Shown: in pieces, positions 37,106 to 47,652 of the stretch
How positions within the stretch are numbered: the first letter of the stretch is position 1
Layout: every line of letters begins with the position of its first letter
NCBI GenBank assembly: GCA_015068245.1
Contig: SVKU01000011.1
Coordinates: 1 to 64,000 of the forward strand
Direction: 5' to 3'
Origin: Oscillospiraceae bacterium
GTDB lineage: Bacteria; Bacillota; Clostridia; Oscillospirales; Oscillospiraceae
Length of the DNA: 64,000 nucleotides
Translations under genes and position numbers: made by a program
Notes under the pieces: model-generated
What the model was told of the DNA's origin: nothing
Database searches by the model: none
What the model saw: only the letters and a program-made list of their open reading frames with translations

Positions 37106-37144
37106 CAAGTAAAATCAAGCCTTTATGATGGGAGTGATACGAAG

Positions 37145-37981
37145 TTGAAAGATGAAATGAAGAAAAAACGAAGGCTGTTTCTTGTAATATGGCTTTCGAT
37201 AATAGCTGTGATACTCATAGGCATCATTATACTGTGGCCGCCCGGAGAAAAGCACGAGAGCATCAAGGAAGTGATGCTGGACGGGGTGCTGCACGAGCAC
37301 AATAAAATAAACCTGTTTGGCCTTGAGGTCAATCCCGGCCTGATATCGGCTTATACCGTAACCGCCATGCTGCTGATCTCCGCCGGACTGATACGCATTT
37401 TTGCCATACCAAAGTTTACTTTTGTGCCCGGAAAGTTTCAGACCGTTATTGAAAAGATGGTGGAGTTTTTCGCAGATATGGCATCGAAAAACAGCCATCA
37501 CAGACCTAAGTTTGTGGGCGCATATATATTCAGCGCAGGTGCGTACATCTTTTTCAGCACCATTTTTGAGCTGTTCGGGTTTCAGGCGGTTACCACCACA
37601 GGCATATCAATTGCACTGCCTGCACCTATTTCGGATATCAATGCAGCTATTGCCCTTGGCGTAATGTCCTATGTGGTGATTCTGGGAGCCGGTATCATCT
37701 GCGGCGGTGTAAAGGGTGGCCTGAGCGTTTTGAAAGACTTTTCCCTGCCCATATCCATGAGCTTCCGTTTGTTCGGCGCACTGCTCAGCGGTCTGCTGGT
37801 GACCGAACTTGTTTATTACTATGTAAGTTTAAGCTTTGTGCTGCCGGTGCTGGTGGGCGTAATGTTTACGCTGCTTCACGCAGCCATTCAGGCCTATGTG
37901 CTGGCCACACTCGTATCCATTTTCTACGGTGAAGCCGTGGAACCCAGACCTAAAAAGAAGAAAAAAGAGGTATCAGAATAA
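37145..37981 (+). CDS. atpB: F1Fo ATP synthase subunit a
   Basis: A 278-aa polytopic membrane subunit forming the two half-channels for the coupling ion. The essential Arg lies in SMSFRLFGALLSG, with hydrophobic helices at about 12-32, 60-80, 120-140, 160-190 and 205-260. TTG start (MKDEMKKKRRLF) with GGGAGTGATACGAAG; the second ATG is four codons on. The highly basic N- and C-termini (KKKRR, PRPKKKKKEVSE) are cytoplasmic. First gene of the operon; its stop overlaps the atpE start. No atpI precedes it. Confidence 0.9.
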   Translation: MKDEMKKKRRLFLVIWLSIIAVILIGIIILWPPGEKHESIKEVMLDGVLHEHNKINLFGLEVNPGLISAYTVTAMLLISAGLIRIFAIPKFTFVPGKFQTVIEKMVEFFADMASKNSHHRPKFVGAYIFSAGAYIFFSTIFELFGFQAVTTTGISIALPAPISDINAAIALGVMSYVVILGAGIICGGVKGGLSVLKDFSLPISMSFRLFGALLSGLLVTELVYYYVSLSFVLPVLVGVMFTLLHAAIQAYVLATLVSIFYGEAVEPRPKKKKKEVSE

Positions 37982-38340
37982 TGAAAAAGAATAAGATAAT
38001 TTCCGTCCTTATGATCGCCCTGATAGTATTCAGCCTTATTTCGGTAATGACCGTACCTGCCCTGGCTGCAGGCGAAGCTGCGGAAGCTGCTGCTGCGGAA
38101 ACCAATGAAAACGACCTGCTTTCCACCAAGGCATGGGCAGCTGCCATCGCCATTGGCGCTGTTGGTTTTGCAGGCGCTATAGGTATGGCCATCGCTATTG
38201 CCAAGTGCGCCGAGAGCATGGCTCGCCAGCCCGAAGCCGCAGCCAAGATCAACTCTGCCATGATGCTTGGTCTTGTATTTATCGAAACCGTTATCATTTA
38301 CGCTCTGATCGTTGCTATTCTTGTCATCTTCGTCCTGTAA
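37981..38340 (+). CDS. atpE: F1Fo ATP synthase subunit c with N-terminal extension
   Basis: 119 aa, about 40 longer than usual. Residues 1-30 look like a signal peptide (MKKNKIISVLMIALIVFSLI.. ending PALA-A), followed by an acidic Ala-rich linker, then the two-helix hairpin with the polar loop ARQPEA and the ion-binding Glu102 in VFIETVIIY. The position equivalent to Ilyobacter Gln32 is Met69, while Thr103 and Tyr107 of the Na+ motif are present, so the coupling ion (H+ or Na+) is uncertain. ATG overlaps the atpB stop. Confidence 0.92.
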   Translation: MKKNKIISVLMIALIVFSLISVMTVPALAAGEAAEAAAAETNENDLLSTKAWAAAIAIGAVGFAGAIGMAIAIAKCAESMARQPEAAAKINSAMMLGLVFIETVIIYALIVAILVIFVL

Positions 38341-38352
38341 AGAGGTATTGCA

Positions 38353-38880
38353 ATGAACATTCCACTTAACATTGATTTTTTGCAAATTCTTCTGCATATG
38401 CTGAATTTTGTGATCCTTGCGGGTGGTCTGACTTTCCTTTTGTTCAAGCCTGTCAGCAATTTCTTTGAAACAAGAAAAAACTATTTTGCCGACATGGAAA
38501 ACAAAAACCGTGAAGCCTCAGAGGAAAACGAAAGACTGCGTTTGGAATACGAGCAGCGGATCCGTGATGCGGAAGAAGAGATCCAACAGAGAAAGAAAGC
38601 CGCCGAAAAAGAACTGACCGAAGCTTCTGCACAGTATTTAAGAGAGGCTAAAGATAAGGCTGCTTCCATCATTCTTGCCGCCGAACAGGAGGCGGAGATC
38701 CGCAAGGAGCATATTCTCGATTCGGCACAGACCGAAATCGGAGAGCTTGTGGTTACCGCAACTCAGAAACTGCTGAGCGATACCGTAACACCCCAGCGCA
38801 ACATAGAACTGTATGACGAGTTTATCCGTCTTGCCGAGGACACGGTTTCGGGTGAGAGGTCAAAGCATGATAAAGAGTAA
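38353..38880 (+). CDS. atpF: F1Fo ATP synthase subunit b
   Basis: A 175-aa peripheral-stalk subunit. One N-terminal membrane helix (about 10-33, [20 protein letters not shown]) is followed by a long Glu/Lys-rich coiled coil (about 45-125) and a C-terminal region that normally binds delta. ATG with AGAGGTATTGCA. Its last 14 bases overlap the start of the alpha-fusion gene, so no separate atpH fits between them. Confidence 0.92.
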   Translation: MNIPLNIDFLQILLHMLNFVILAGGLTFLLFKPVSNFFETRKNYFADMENKNREASEENERLRLEYEQRIRDAEEEIQQRKKAAEKELTEASAQYLREAKDKAASIILAAEQEAEIRKEHILDSAQTEIGELVVTATQKLLSDTVTPQRNIELYDEFIRLAEDTVSGERSKHDKE

Positions 38881-40645
38881 TTTTGATGATATCATCGAAA
38901 ATGAGCATGAAGCGCTGTCTGTTGAAATACGGTGCATCACGCCGCCCACGGAAGAACAGCTTGAAAAACTGAAGCGGTTTTTCATGGCGGAATACAATTC
39001 CGATGATATTGATTTTATCATTAAAAAGGATCCAAGTGTAGTAGGTGGCTTCAATATTTTTGTCGGCGACGAAAATTATGACTGGAGCACCCTGGGACGC
39101 ATACGCCAGCTGAGAAAATCCTTCCAGTCTTTGAAAAAAGAATACGATCCTCTGCAAATAGTATCCCTTTTGAAAGAGGATATCGAGAACTTTGAGCTTC
39201 ACGCAGGTCATCAGCAGGTTGGTTTTGTCCTCAGCGTTGGCGACGGTATAGCCGTTATAGGCGGTCTTCAAGAGGTGGAATACGGCGAAATAGTCCTGTT
39301 TGACTGCGGAGTCAAGGGCATGGTCCAGGACATTCGTGCTGATGGAACCAACGGTGTTATCCTGTTTGGCGACGATTCCGAGATCTATGAAGGCAGCAGA
39401 GTGGTCAGAACTCAGCGCACCGCCGGTATTCCCCTGAGCAACAGGATACTCGGCAGAATTATCGATCCTCTTGGAAGCCCCGTAGACGGCGGCCCCGAGA
39501 TAGGCGCCAAGGAATACTTCCCCATTGAGCGTTCCGCTCCCGGTATTATCGACAGAAAGTCTGTTGACCGTCCCATGGAAACGGGCATACTGGCCATTGA
39601 TTCCATGTTCCCCATCGGACGTGGTCAGCGTGAGCTTATCATCGGCGACCGCCAGACAGGAAAAACCACCATCGCCACCGATACCATAATCAATCAGAAG
39701 GAAAAGAACGTGGTGTGCGTTTATGTGGCCATCGGTCAGAAGGCCAGCTCCATTGCCAAAGTGGTTTCCACGCTGAAAAAATATGGTGCCATGGATTACA
39801 CCGTGGTGGTATCCTCCCCTGCCAGCGACCCTGCTTCGCTTCAGTATATTGCGCCCTATGCGGGCTGCGCTGTGGCGGAATACTTTATGTATCGAGGCAG
39901 AGATGTGCTGATAATTTACGACGACCTTTCCAAGCACGCTGTGGCATACCGCACGCTCAGCCTGCTGCTGGAAAGATCTCCCGGTCGTGAAGCCTATCCC
40001 GGCGATGTATTCTACCTTCATTCCAGACTGCTGGAGCGTTCTGCCCAGCTTTCTGAGGAACTGGGCGGTGGAAGCATGACTGCCCTGCCCATAGTTGAAA
40101 CTCTGGCAGGCGACGTTTCCGCATATATCCCCACCAACATAATTTCCATCACAGACGGTCAGATCTTCCTTGAGACCGAGCAGTTCTTTGCCGGTCAGCG
40201 GCCTGCCATCAATGTTGGCCTTTCGGTTTCCCGAGTTGGCGGATCCGCACAGACCGATGTTATGAAAAAGTCGGTGGGAACTACCCGTCTGGATCTTGCC
40301 CAGTACAGGGAAATGCAGTCATTTTCTCAGTTTGGCGGCGATCTGGACAAGGGTACTGCCCGTCAGCTGAAATACGGTGCAGGGTTGATGCAGCTGCTGC
40401 GTCAGAGCAACAATTCGCCCATGAGCCTCCATCGGCAGGTAATTACCCTTATTTGCGCTCAGGCAAAGCTGTTTGTGGATATCCCTCCCAAGGAGATAAA
40501 GGCTGCCCAGCTTGAGCTGCTGGATCATTTTGAACAGCACAACAGATCAATATGCCTGCGCATTGAGCACCACAAAACATATTCCGAGAGATTGAAAAAC
40601 GATATAGTTGAAACCGCAAGAGCTTTTCTTGCAGAACACAAATAG
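38867..40645 (+). CDS. atpA: ATP synthase alpha subunit with an N-terminal delta-like domain (delta-alpha fusion)
   Basis: 592 aa, against about 503 for normal alpha. Residues 1-90 resemble the C-terminal half of delta/[24 protein letters not shown] and [20 protein letters not shown] match the delta hallmark (kDPslIGGi.i..Gd...D.S). Normal alpha begins near residue 95 ([17 protein letters not shown]), with Walker A GDRQTGKT at 260-267, 91 residues later than usual, and SISDGQIFLE-like [14 protein letters not shown]. The ATG (MIKSNFDD) has AGAGG upstream and overlaps atpF. No separate delta gene is in the operon, so this domain probably replaces it. Confidence 0.9.
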   Translation: MIKSNFDDIIENEHEALSVEIRCITPPTEEQLEKLKRFFMAEYNSDDIDFIIKKDPSVVGGFNIFVGDENYDWSTLGRIRQLRKSFQSLKKEYDPLQIVSLLKEDIENFELHAGHQQVGFVLSVGDGIAVIGGLQEVEYGEIVLFDCGVKGMVQDIRADGTNGVILFGDDSEIYEGSRVVRTQRTAGIPLSNRILGRIIDPLGSPVDGGPEIGAKEYFPIERSAPGIIDRKSVDRPMETGILAIDSMFPIGRGQRELIIGDRQTGKTTIATDTIINQKEKNVVCVYVAIGQKASSIAKVVSTLKKYGAMDYTVVVSSPASDPASLQYIAPYAGCAVAEYFMYRGRDVLIIYDDLSKHAVAYRTLSLLLERSPGREAYPGDVFYLHSRLLERSAQLSEELGGGSMTALPIVETLAGDVSAYIPTNIISITDGQIFLETEQFFAGQRPAINVGLSVSRVGGSAQTDVMKKSVGTTRLDLAQYREMQSFSQFGGDLDKGTARQLKYGAGLMQLLRQSNNSPMSLHRQVITLICAQAKLFVDIPPKEIKAAQLELLDHFEQHNRSICLRIEHHKTYSERLKNDIVETARAFLAEHK

Positions 40646-40660
40646 GAAAGGAGGCACAGC

Positions 40661-42989
<2,329 letters not shown>

Positions 42990-42990
42990 A

Positions 42991-43404
42991 ATGGCAAGCT
43001 TTCATCTTGAGATACTTACGCCGGAGCGGGTGTTTTACCGGGGCGAATGCATCTCCCTGATAGTGCCAATAACCGACGGTATGCTGGGCATAATGGCACA
43101 CCGGGAGCCTATCACCGCTTCCATCACCTATGGCGAAGCCTATTACACTAAGCCGGACGGTGAAAAGATACTGTTTTCGGTGTCCGGCGGAATGATAGAT
43201 GTTATCGACAATACTGTTACGCTTCTTTGCAGTTCAGCCCTGCTGCCAGAGGAGATAGACGAGGAAACGGAACGCCGGGAAGCCGAAAAGGCGCGTTCCG
43301 AAATGGTGCAGCAGCATGCATACAGAGATTATCAGCTGTCAAAGATACTGTTGGCAAACGCGATAAATAATTTGAAGGTTAAGCAAAAACAAAGCATAAA
43401 CTGA
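42991..43404 (+). CDS. atpC: F1Fo ATP synthase subunit epsilon
   Basis: A 137-aa rotor subunit with an N-terminal beta sandwich (FHLEILTPERVFYRGECISLIVP, DGMLGIMAHREPI) and a C-terminal two-helix inhibitory domain (ETERREAEKARSEM..). Last gene of the operon. Its ATG starts one base after the atpD stop. No clear terminator, but a large palindromic element (43420-43555) follows and could end the transcript. Confidence 0.9.
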   Translation: MASFHLEILTPERVFYRGECISLIVPITDGMLGIMAHREPITASITYGEAYYTKPDGEKILFSVSGGMIDVIDNTVTLLCSSALLPEEIDEETERREAEKARSEMVQQHAYRDYQLSKILLANAINNLKVKQKQSIN

Positions 43405-43419
43405 AAATAAAATCGCTGT

Positions 43420-43555
43420 CATTTCGAAGAGCGAAGTGACGTGAGAATGCAGGAATCCCCCGGTTGGTTGTGTAACCTCCGGGGGATTTCTCCGACAGGT
43501 CAGCTTGCTGACCTGGTCAGCTTGCTGACCTGACGTTCGGAAATGACAGTGTAGT
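43420..43555. repeat. TGTCATTTC..GAAATGACA inverted-repeat element
   Basis: Outer arms TGTCATTTCGAAGAG and CGTTCGGAAATGACA. Inside are AATCCCCCGG..CCGGGGGATT and a directly duplicated palindrome GGTCAGCTTGCTGACC (about 43497 and 43514). It lies between the ends of the convergent atpC and mgtE genes. Confidence 0.75.
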
Positions 43556-43587
43556 CGGCGTAATACGTTTCGTTGTGCGGTGTGCTG

Positions 43588-44949
43588 TTATATTCCCAGC
43601 ACCATGACTGCCAGTGCAAAATAAATCAGCAAAGACAATGCGTCTACGATGGTGGTTATGAAAGGGCTTGCCATGACAGCGGGGTCGAAACCCAGCTTTT
43701 CTGCCAGCAGAGGCAGGACGCAGCCCACCAGCTTGGCAACGATGATGGTTGCCAGCAGCGCACCGCTGACCACAAGAGCAACGGCAACGCCCAGCTGATC
43801 GAATATCATCAGCTTGGCAAAGTTGACCACGCACAGGGAAAGGCCGCAAAGGAGAGATACCCGCAGTTCTTTCCACAAGATTCTGAAAACGTCGGAAAGC
43901 TCTATCTCTTTAAGAGAAAGACCGCGAATGATGGTTACGGAAGCCTGACTGCCGGAGTTGCCGCCGGTGCCCATAAGCATGGGAATGAATCCGGTCAGTG
44001 CGATGCAAGCTGACAACGCATCTTCAAAGCCGGAAATTATCATCTGGGTGAATGTTGATGAAAGCATCAGCAGCATCAGCCAGGGAATACGGCTTTTCCA
44101 TATCTCAAAGGTTGTCAGGCGCATATAAGGCTTGTCCGAATGGGACATAGCGGCCATCTTGGCCATGTCTTCGGTGGCCTCTTCCTGAATAACGTCGATA
44201 GCGTCGTCAACGGTGACGATGCCGATAAGGCGTTGTTCTTTATCTACGACCGGCAGAACGGTAAAGTTGTATCGGGCGAACATCTGAGCCACTTCTTCCT
44301 GGTCCTCGTGGGTGGCAACGGAGATGACGTTGTCTTCCATAATGTCGCCGATAAGGGCGTCGGGTCTTGCAAGGATAATGCTGCGGATAGAAACGGCGCC
44401 GATAAGCTTGCGGCGATTGTCGATAACGTAGCAGACGTTGACGGTTTCCTTGTCCAGACCGGTTTCGCGGATATGTTCTATGGCGCCGCCGGCTGTAAGG
44501 TCTTCGCTCAGATCCACGTATTCGGTGGTCATTATGCTGCCGGCGCTGTCTTCGGGGTATTTAAGAAACTCGTTTATGGTGCGGCGGGTTTCGGGATCCG
44601 CCTGGCTGAGTATGCGCTTGACAACGCCTGCGGGCATTTCTTCAACAAGGTCAACGGCGTCGTCCACGTACATTTCGTTGATAATGTCGTGAAGCTCACG
44701 GTCGGAAAATCCGGTGATCAGAAGCTCCTGGGTTTCGACCTCAAGCTCAACGAAAACTTCTGCCGCCAGCTGCTTTGGCAGCAGGCGGAAAAGCAGGGCA
44801 AGACGCTGCTGATACTCTGCCATGTCTTCAAACAAAAACGCTATGTCCGAAGGGTTCATGGTGGTCAGCAGGTCTTTGATGGTGTTGTATTTTTTTTGCT
44901 CCAAAAGGGATTCCAGAGCGGTTTCGATAGTTGCTGTGAATTCGGGCAA
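43588..44949 (-). CDS. mgtE: magnesium transporter MgtE
   Basis: A 453-aa Mg2+ channel/transporter. The N-terminal MgtE domain (about 10-130) and tandem CBS domains (about 135-255) sense cytoplasmic Mg2+, and five membrane helices (about 285-450) form the pore, with TGFIPMLMGTGGNSGSQAS holding the conserved selectivity region. The N-terminal half ends in the plug-helix region before IPWLMLLML. TTG start with TAAGGAGG overlapping a small hairpin. A leader ORF and promoter lie upstream; no canonical M-box was recognised. Confidence 0.93.
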   Translation of the reverse strand: MPEFTATIETALESLLEQKKYNTIKDLLTTMNPSDIAFLFEDMAEYQQRLALLFRLLPKQLAAEVFVELEVETQELLITGFSDRELHDIINEMYVDDAVDLVEEMPAGVVKRILSQADPETRRTINEFLKYPEDSAGSIMTTEYVDLSEDLTAGGAIEHIRETGLDKETVNVCYVIDNRRKLIGAVSIRSIILARPDALIGDIMEDNVISVATHEDQEEVAQMFARYNFTVLPVVDKEQRLIGIVTVDDAIDVIQEEATEDMAKMAAMSHSDKPYMRLTTFEIWKSRIPWLMLLMLSSTFTQMIISGFEDALSACIALTGFIPMLMGTGGNSGSQASVTIIRGLSLKEIELSDVFRILWKELRVSLLCGLSLCVVNFAKLMIFDQLGVAVALVVSGALLATIIVAKLVGCVLPLLAEKLGFDPAVMASPFITTIVDALSLLIYFALAVMVLGI

Positions 44950-44956
44950 AATAAAT

Positions 44957-44981
44957 CCTCCTTACTTTTTGAGATAGTAAG
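44957..44981 (-). promoter_or_regulatory. hairpin at the mgtE ribosome-binding site
   Basis: On the minus strand CTTACT-atctcaaaa-AGTAAG, whose 3' stem overlaps the AGGAGG Shine-Dalgarno by two bases, 50 bp after the leader ORF. It could modulate mgtE translation. Confidence 0.4.
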
Positions 44982-45006
44982 ACAGGAGCAAGACACAGCA
45001 TCAGCT

Positions 45007-45102
45007 TCAGAAAACAACAGACGCGGCTACCGGAGGGAACGGGTCGTCCGCCTGAGTCTGTCTTCGGTTGGCTGTGCCGTTACTACTGCCAGCGTCCATC
45101 AT
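45007..45102 (-). CDS. possible mgtE leader peptide (31 aa)
   Basis: A short ORF between the mgtE promoter and mgtE: MMDAGSSNGTANRR.. followed by QADDPFPPVAAS and a stop. It has its own GAGGTG Shine-Dalgarno. The Asp-Asp-Pro-Phe-Pro-Pro run recalls the acidic/proline-rich leaders (MgtL type) through which some mgt genes sense Mg2+ or proline. Homology to those is not claimed; only the layout and composition are seen. It could also be chance. Confidence 0.4.
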   Translation of the reverse strand: MMDAGSSNGTANRRQTQADDPFPPVAASVVF

Positions 45103-45173
45103 TTTCACCTCACTTCATAATTTGACCCCGTGTTTACGGGGCCGGGCATGATTTGTATGGTTTCGCACCTTTG

Positions 45174-45202
45174 ATTCTATACCTGCAAAAAAAGTTTGTC
45201 AA
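45174..45202 (-). promoter_or_regulatory. mgtE promoter
   Basis: On the minus strand TTGACA, 17 bp, TAGAAT, about 70 bp before the leader ORF and 225 bp before mgtE, so the message has a long leader. A perfect hairpin CCCCGT-gttt-ACGGGG lies at about 45125-45142. Confidence 0.75.
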
Positions 45203-45206
45203 CCCG

Positions 45207-45278
45207 CTATCTTTCACTGATTTTCACGTTTTCTTCAAAGATAAAATCGTCAATATCTCCATTTGTTCGTTCCGGCAT
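45207..45278 (-). CDS. possible 23-aa small ORF upstream of the mgtE promoter
   Basis: MPERTNGDIDDFIFEENVKI.. and stop, preceded by AAGGAGG at ideal spacing. Acidic, no known family. It ends at the -35 of the mgtE promoter. It may be a remnant or a real small protein; only the strong Shine-Dalgarno supports it. Confidence 0.25.
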   Translation of the reverse strand: MPERTNGDIDDFIFEENVKISER

Positions 45279-45328
45279 AGGCAGCCTCCTTTCCGTGATG
45301 CGCAACAATAGAGTATATGCAAAAACTT

Positions 45329-45403
45329 CCTTGCAGATGCAAGGAAGTTTTTGCAGGGAACAGGTTTCAGCGTTCAGGGATCAGAAGAGGTTACTGACCC
45401 CTG
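45329..45403. repeat. 75-bp direct repeat, copy A (contains hairpin and heptads)
   Basis: Identical to 45619-45693. Starts with hairpin CCTTGCAGATGCAAGG, then heptads GGGAACA GGTTTCA GCGTTCA GGGATCA, then TGACCCC TGATAAA. The two copies enclose 215 bp holding a TGTCATTCG..AATGACA element (about 45480-45592) with a perfect TCGTATGTCAACGC..GCGTTGACATACGA hairpin. Confidence 0.85.
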
Positions 45404-45618
45404 ATAAATTTTCAAAAAAGGAACTGCCAGAGATATAGATTTGCGAAGCAAATCTGAGCGTGTCAAAGAACCCCCGCCGTGTCATTCGTATGTCAACGCT
45501 TTGCGTTGACATACGAATCCGTACTCTCCAGCGGAAAAGGTAAAAGTATGAACGGATTGCCACGTCGTTTCGATCTTCGCAATGACATTGACGGAACTTT
45601 TTGACAGTCTGAAAACTC

Positions 45619-45718
45619 CCTTGCAGATGCAAGGAAGTTTTTGCAGGGAACAGGTTTCAGCGTTCAGGGATCAGAAGAGGTTACTGACCCCTGCTCCCTG
45701 ACCCCTGACCCCTGATAA
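45619..45718. repeat. 75-bp direct repeat, copy B, with three extra heptads
   Basis: Same 75 bp as copy A, but the right arm then continues TGCTCCC TGACCCC TGACCCC before TGATAAA, i.e. exactly three more heptads than copy A. Both copies are followed by ATAAAT.. and a GGAACTGC sequence. Confidence 0.85.
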
Positions 45719-45725
45719 ATACAAA

Positions 45726-45753
45726 AATGGAACTGCTGAAGAGCAGTTCCATT
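45726..45753 (-). terminator. terminator of the 45762-47471 lipoprotein gene
   Basis: AAATGGAACTGCT-gaag-AGCAGTTCCATTT. Confidence 0.8.
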
Positions 45754-45761
45754 TATTGTAT

Positions 45762-47471
45762 TTATCTTGCCAGATATCTTTCGTAAGCTACCTGTTCCAT
45801 TTCGACCTGGCGGTCGATGCCCATGGCCTTGATCTGGTCAACGAAAGCGTTCCAGTTTTCGTCGTTGATTTCAAGGTCGCCTACAACGAACTTCAGGAAT
45901 TCCTGTTCGACGTAGGTGGAGATCTCGGTGGACAGGTTGCTGTATTCGGCGGATTCGTCTACGGTGTAGCTCAGAGTGGGCAGCTTCTGGTCGTATTCCA
46001 TGTTGGTCCATACTTCGATGGATTCAACTTCGCGGCCTTCAAAGGTATACAGCAGAGCGTCCTGTGCATTGTAGAAGGGGATGATGTTCCAGAAAGCGTA
46101 AACAACCTTGGCGTTGACCTTGTTGAAGCCGTCGGGGTTGTTGGCGATAAGGTCGGTGTAGACGGGTTCGCCGTCTTCGTTATAAGTAAAGCTTTCGCCT
46201 TCCATGCCGTAGTTGGCAACCATGTAACCGTCGCTGGTGAAGAACCAGTTGATGAATTCCATGCACTTTTCGGGTTCTTCGCAGCAGGTGGAGATGGACA
46301 GGTTGGCGCGGCCGGTCATGGTGGGCAGATCGCCGAAGTGATAGGTGTCGCCCTCGTTCATGGTGATGGCGCCGATGCCGATAGCGTCAAAGTCGGGATC
46401 CTTTGCCATGGCCTTGTCGCTGCTGAAAGCGTCGGCCATACCGAACCAGAAACCGGTCAGGTCATTGACGGCGTTGGAGTTGGGACCCATGGGGGAGTTG
46501 TAGAACTCGGGGTCGATCAGGCCGTCAACATACATATTGTGAATGAAAGTGGTATAATCCTTCAGAGCGGGGTTGGTCAGGGAAGAAACGACCTTGCCGT
46601 CTTCAAGGTAGGAGTTGAGGCCGGAGATGCCCCATGCGCCTACAACATAGTCGATAACGCCGTTGGCGTCGATGTTGAAGGTTTTGGGAGTGTTGTACTC
46701 AGCCTTGAAAGCCAACATGGTTTCGTACAGCTGGTCGACGGTCTTGGGAATGGGCAGACCCAGTTCTTCAAGCCAGTCGTTACGGGTCTCAAGACCACGT
46801 TCTACGAAATAGACGTTGTTGATGGTGTAGACGCAGAGCATGTTGCCCTCGTCGTCCTTCAGGGAACGCATGGTGGCGTCGTTGGAGTTTTCAACGGCTG
46901 CCCAGTAGTCGGGAGCGTGTTCGGCGATAAGGTCGGTCAGCTCATAGATGACTTCGTCGGCATAGCAGGCGGAAAGGCCGCCGCCGGAATATCCGGTGCA
47001 GTCCATCAGGTCGGGATAGTCGCCGGAAGCGATCATCAGGTTGAACTGCTCGGAAGAGGTCTGTTCACTGGGCTCAATGAAGTCCAGGTTAACGCCGGTC
47101 TGTTCCTGGATATAGTCCAGGCAGATGTTTTCTTCAAAGGAAGAGATCATCTGAGCAAAGTGGGGGTTCATTGCTTTCCACAGAACGAAAGTGAGTTCGT
47201 CGTCGGTGATGGGGTATTCGATGGTGGTGCCGCTTTCGGCGATCTGGAATACGTTTTCGCCCACTTCTTCACCGGGAGTCAGGTCTTCGCCTTCTTCGGG
47301 AGCGGGTTCTTCGGGAGCGGGTTCTTCGGGAACCGGCTCTTCAGCGGGGGCAGATTCCTCAACGGGAGCGCTCTCTTCGACGGGAGCGGTTTCTTCTTTT
47401 GAGCCGCAGCCGGCCATAACTGCAAACAGCATGGTCAGAGCAAGAAGCAGAGCAAGAATCTTCTTAGTCAT
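45762..47471 (-). CDS. extracellular solute-binding lipoprotein (LipO-like), orphan
   Basis: A 569-aa lipoprotein. Signal peptide and lipobox FAVMAGC (Cys22), then a Glu/Pro-rich linker of repeated EEPAPEEP-type units (about 28-65), then a two-lobed family 1-type binding domain (NLMIASGDYPDL, NWFFTSDGYMVANYGMEG, a C-terminal QVAYERYLAR). Such proteins usually bring oligosaccharides to ABC permeases, but none is adjacent. It resembles the proteins at 57345 and 63110. ATG with AAGGAGGACAAA. Own promoter and terminator. Confidence 0.85.
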   Translation of the reverse strand: MTKKILALLLALTMLFAVMAGCGSKEETAPVEESAPVEESAPAEEPVPEEPAPEEPAPEEGEDLTPGEEVGENVFQIAESGTTIEYPITDDELTFVLWKAMNPHFAQMISSFEENICLDYIQEQTGVNLDFIEPSEQTSSEQFNLMIASGDYPDLMDCTGYSGGGLSACYADEVIYELTDLIAEHAPDYWAAVENSNDATMRSLKDDEGNMLCVYTINNVYFVERGLETRNDWLEELGLPIPKTVDQLYETMLAFKAEYNTPKTFNIDANGVIDYVVGAWGISGLNSYLEDGKVVSSLTNPALKDYTTFIHNMYVDGLIDPEFYNSPMGPNSNAVNDLTGFWFGMADAFSSDKAMAKDPDFDAIGIGAITMNEGDTYHFGDLPTMTGRANLSISTCCEEPEKCMEFINWFFTSDGYMVANYGMEGESFTYNEDGEPVYTDLIANNPDGFNKVNAKVVYAFWNIIPFYNAQDALLYTFEGREVESIEVWTNMEYDQKLPTLSYTVDESAEYSNLSTEISTYVEQEFLKFVVGDLEINDENWNAFVDQIKAMGIDRQVEMEQVAYERYLAR

Positions 47472-47540
47472 TTTGTCCTCCTTAATTTAGTATGTTCTTC
47501 GTGAGCAATTGAGAAAACTTCCCAAATTCTTCACACCAAA

Positions 47541-47569
47541 AGTATAGTTTGTTCATAAAAGAAAGTCAA
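47541..47569 (-). promoter_or_regulatory. promoter of the solute-binding lipoprotein gene
   Basis: On the minus strand TTGACT, 17 bp, TATACT. Confidence 0.7.
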
Positions 47570-47607
47570 TGATTTGACCATTTATTCTACAAATAATTTA
47601 ATATTAA

Positions 47608-47652
47608 ACACGGCATTGCGGGCAGGATCAATCGCAGCAACGCCGTGTTTTC
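47608..47652 (-). terminator. terminator-like hairpin after the LysR gene
   Basis: On the minus strand AAACACGGCGTTGC-tgcgattgatcctgcc-CGCAATGCCGTGTTT followed by AATATT. Confidence 0.55.

Noticed and set aside
44950-45190. M-box (Mg2+) riboswitch before mgtE
   Set aside because: The conserved core sequences of the M-box could not be matched by eye. A covariance search is needed before excluding it.
45196-45632. Two short frames in the mgtE-lipoprotein gap
   Set aside because: They run across palindromic and heptad repeats on either strand, with no ribosome-binding site and no similarity.
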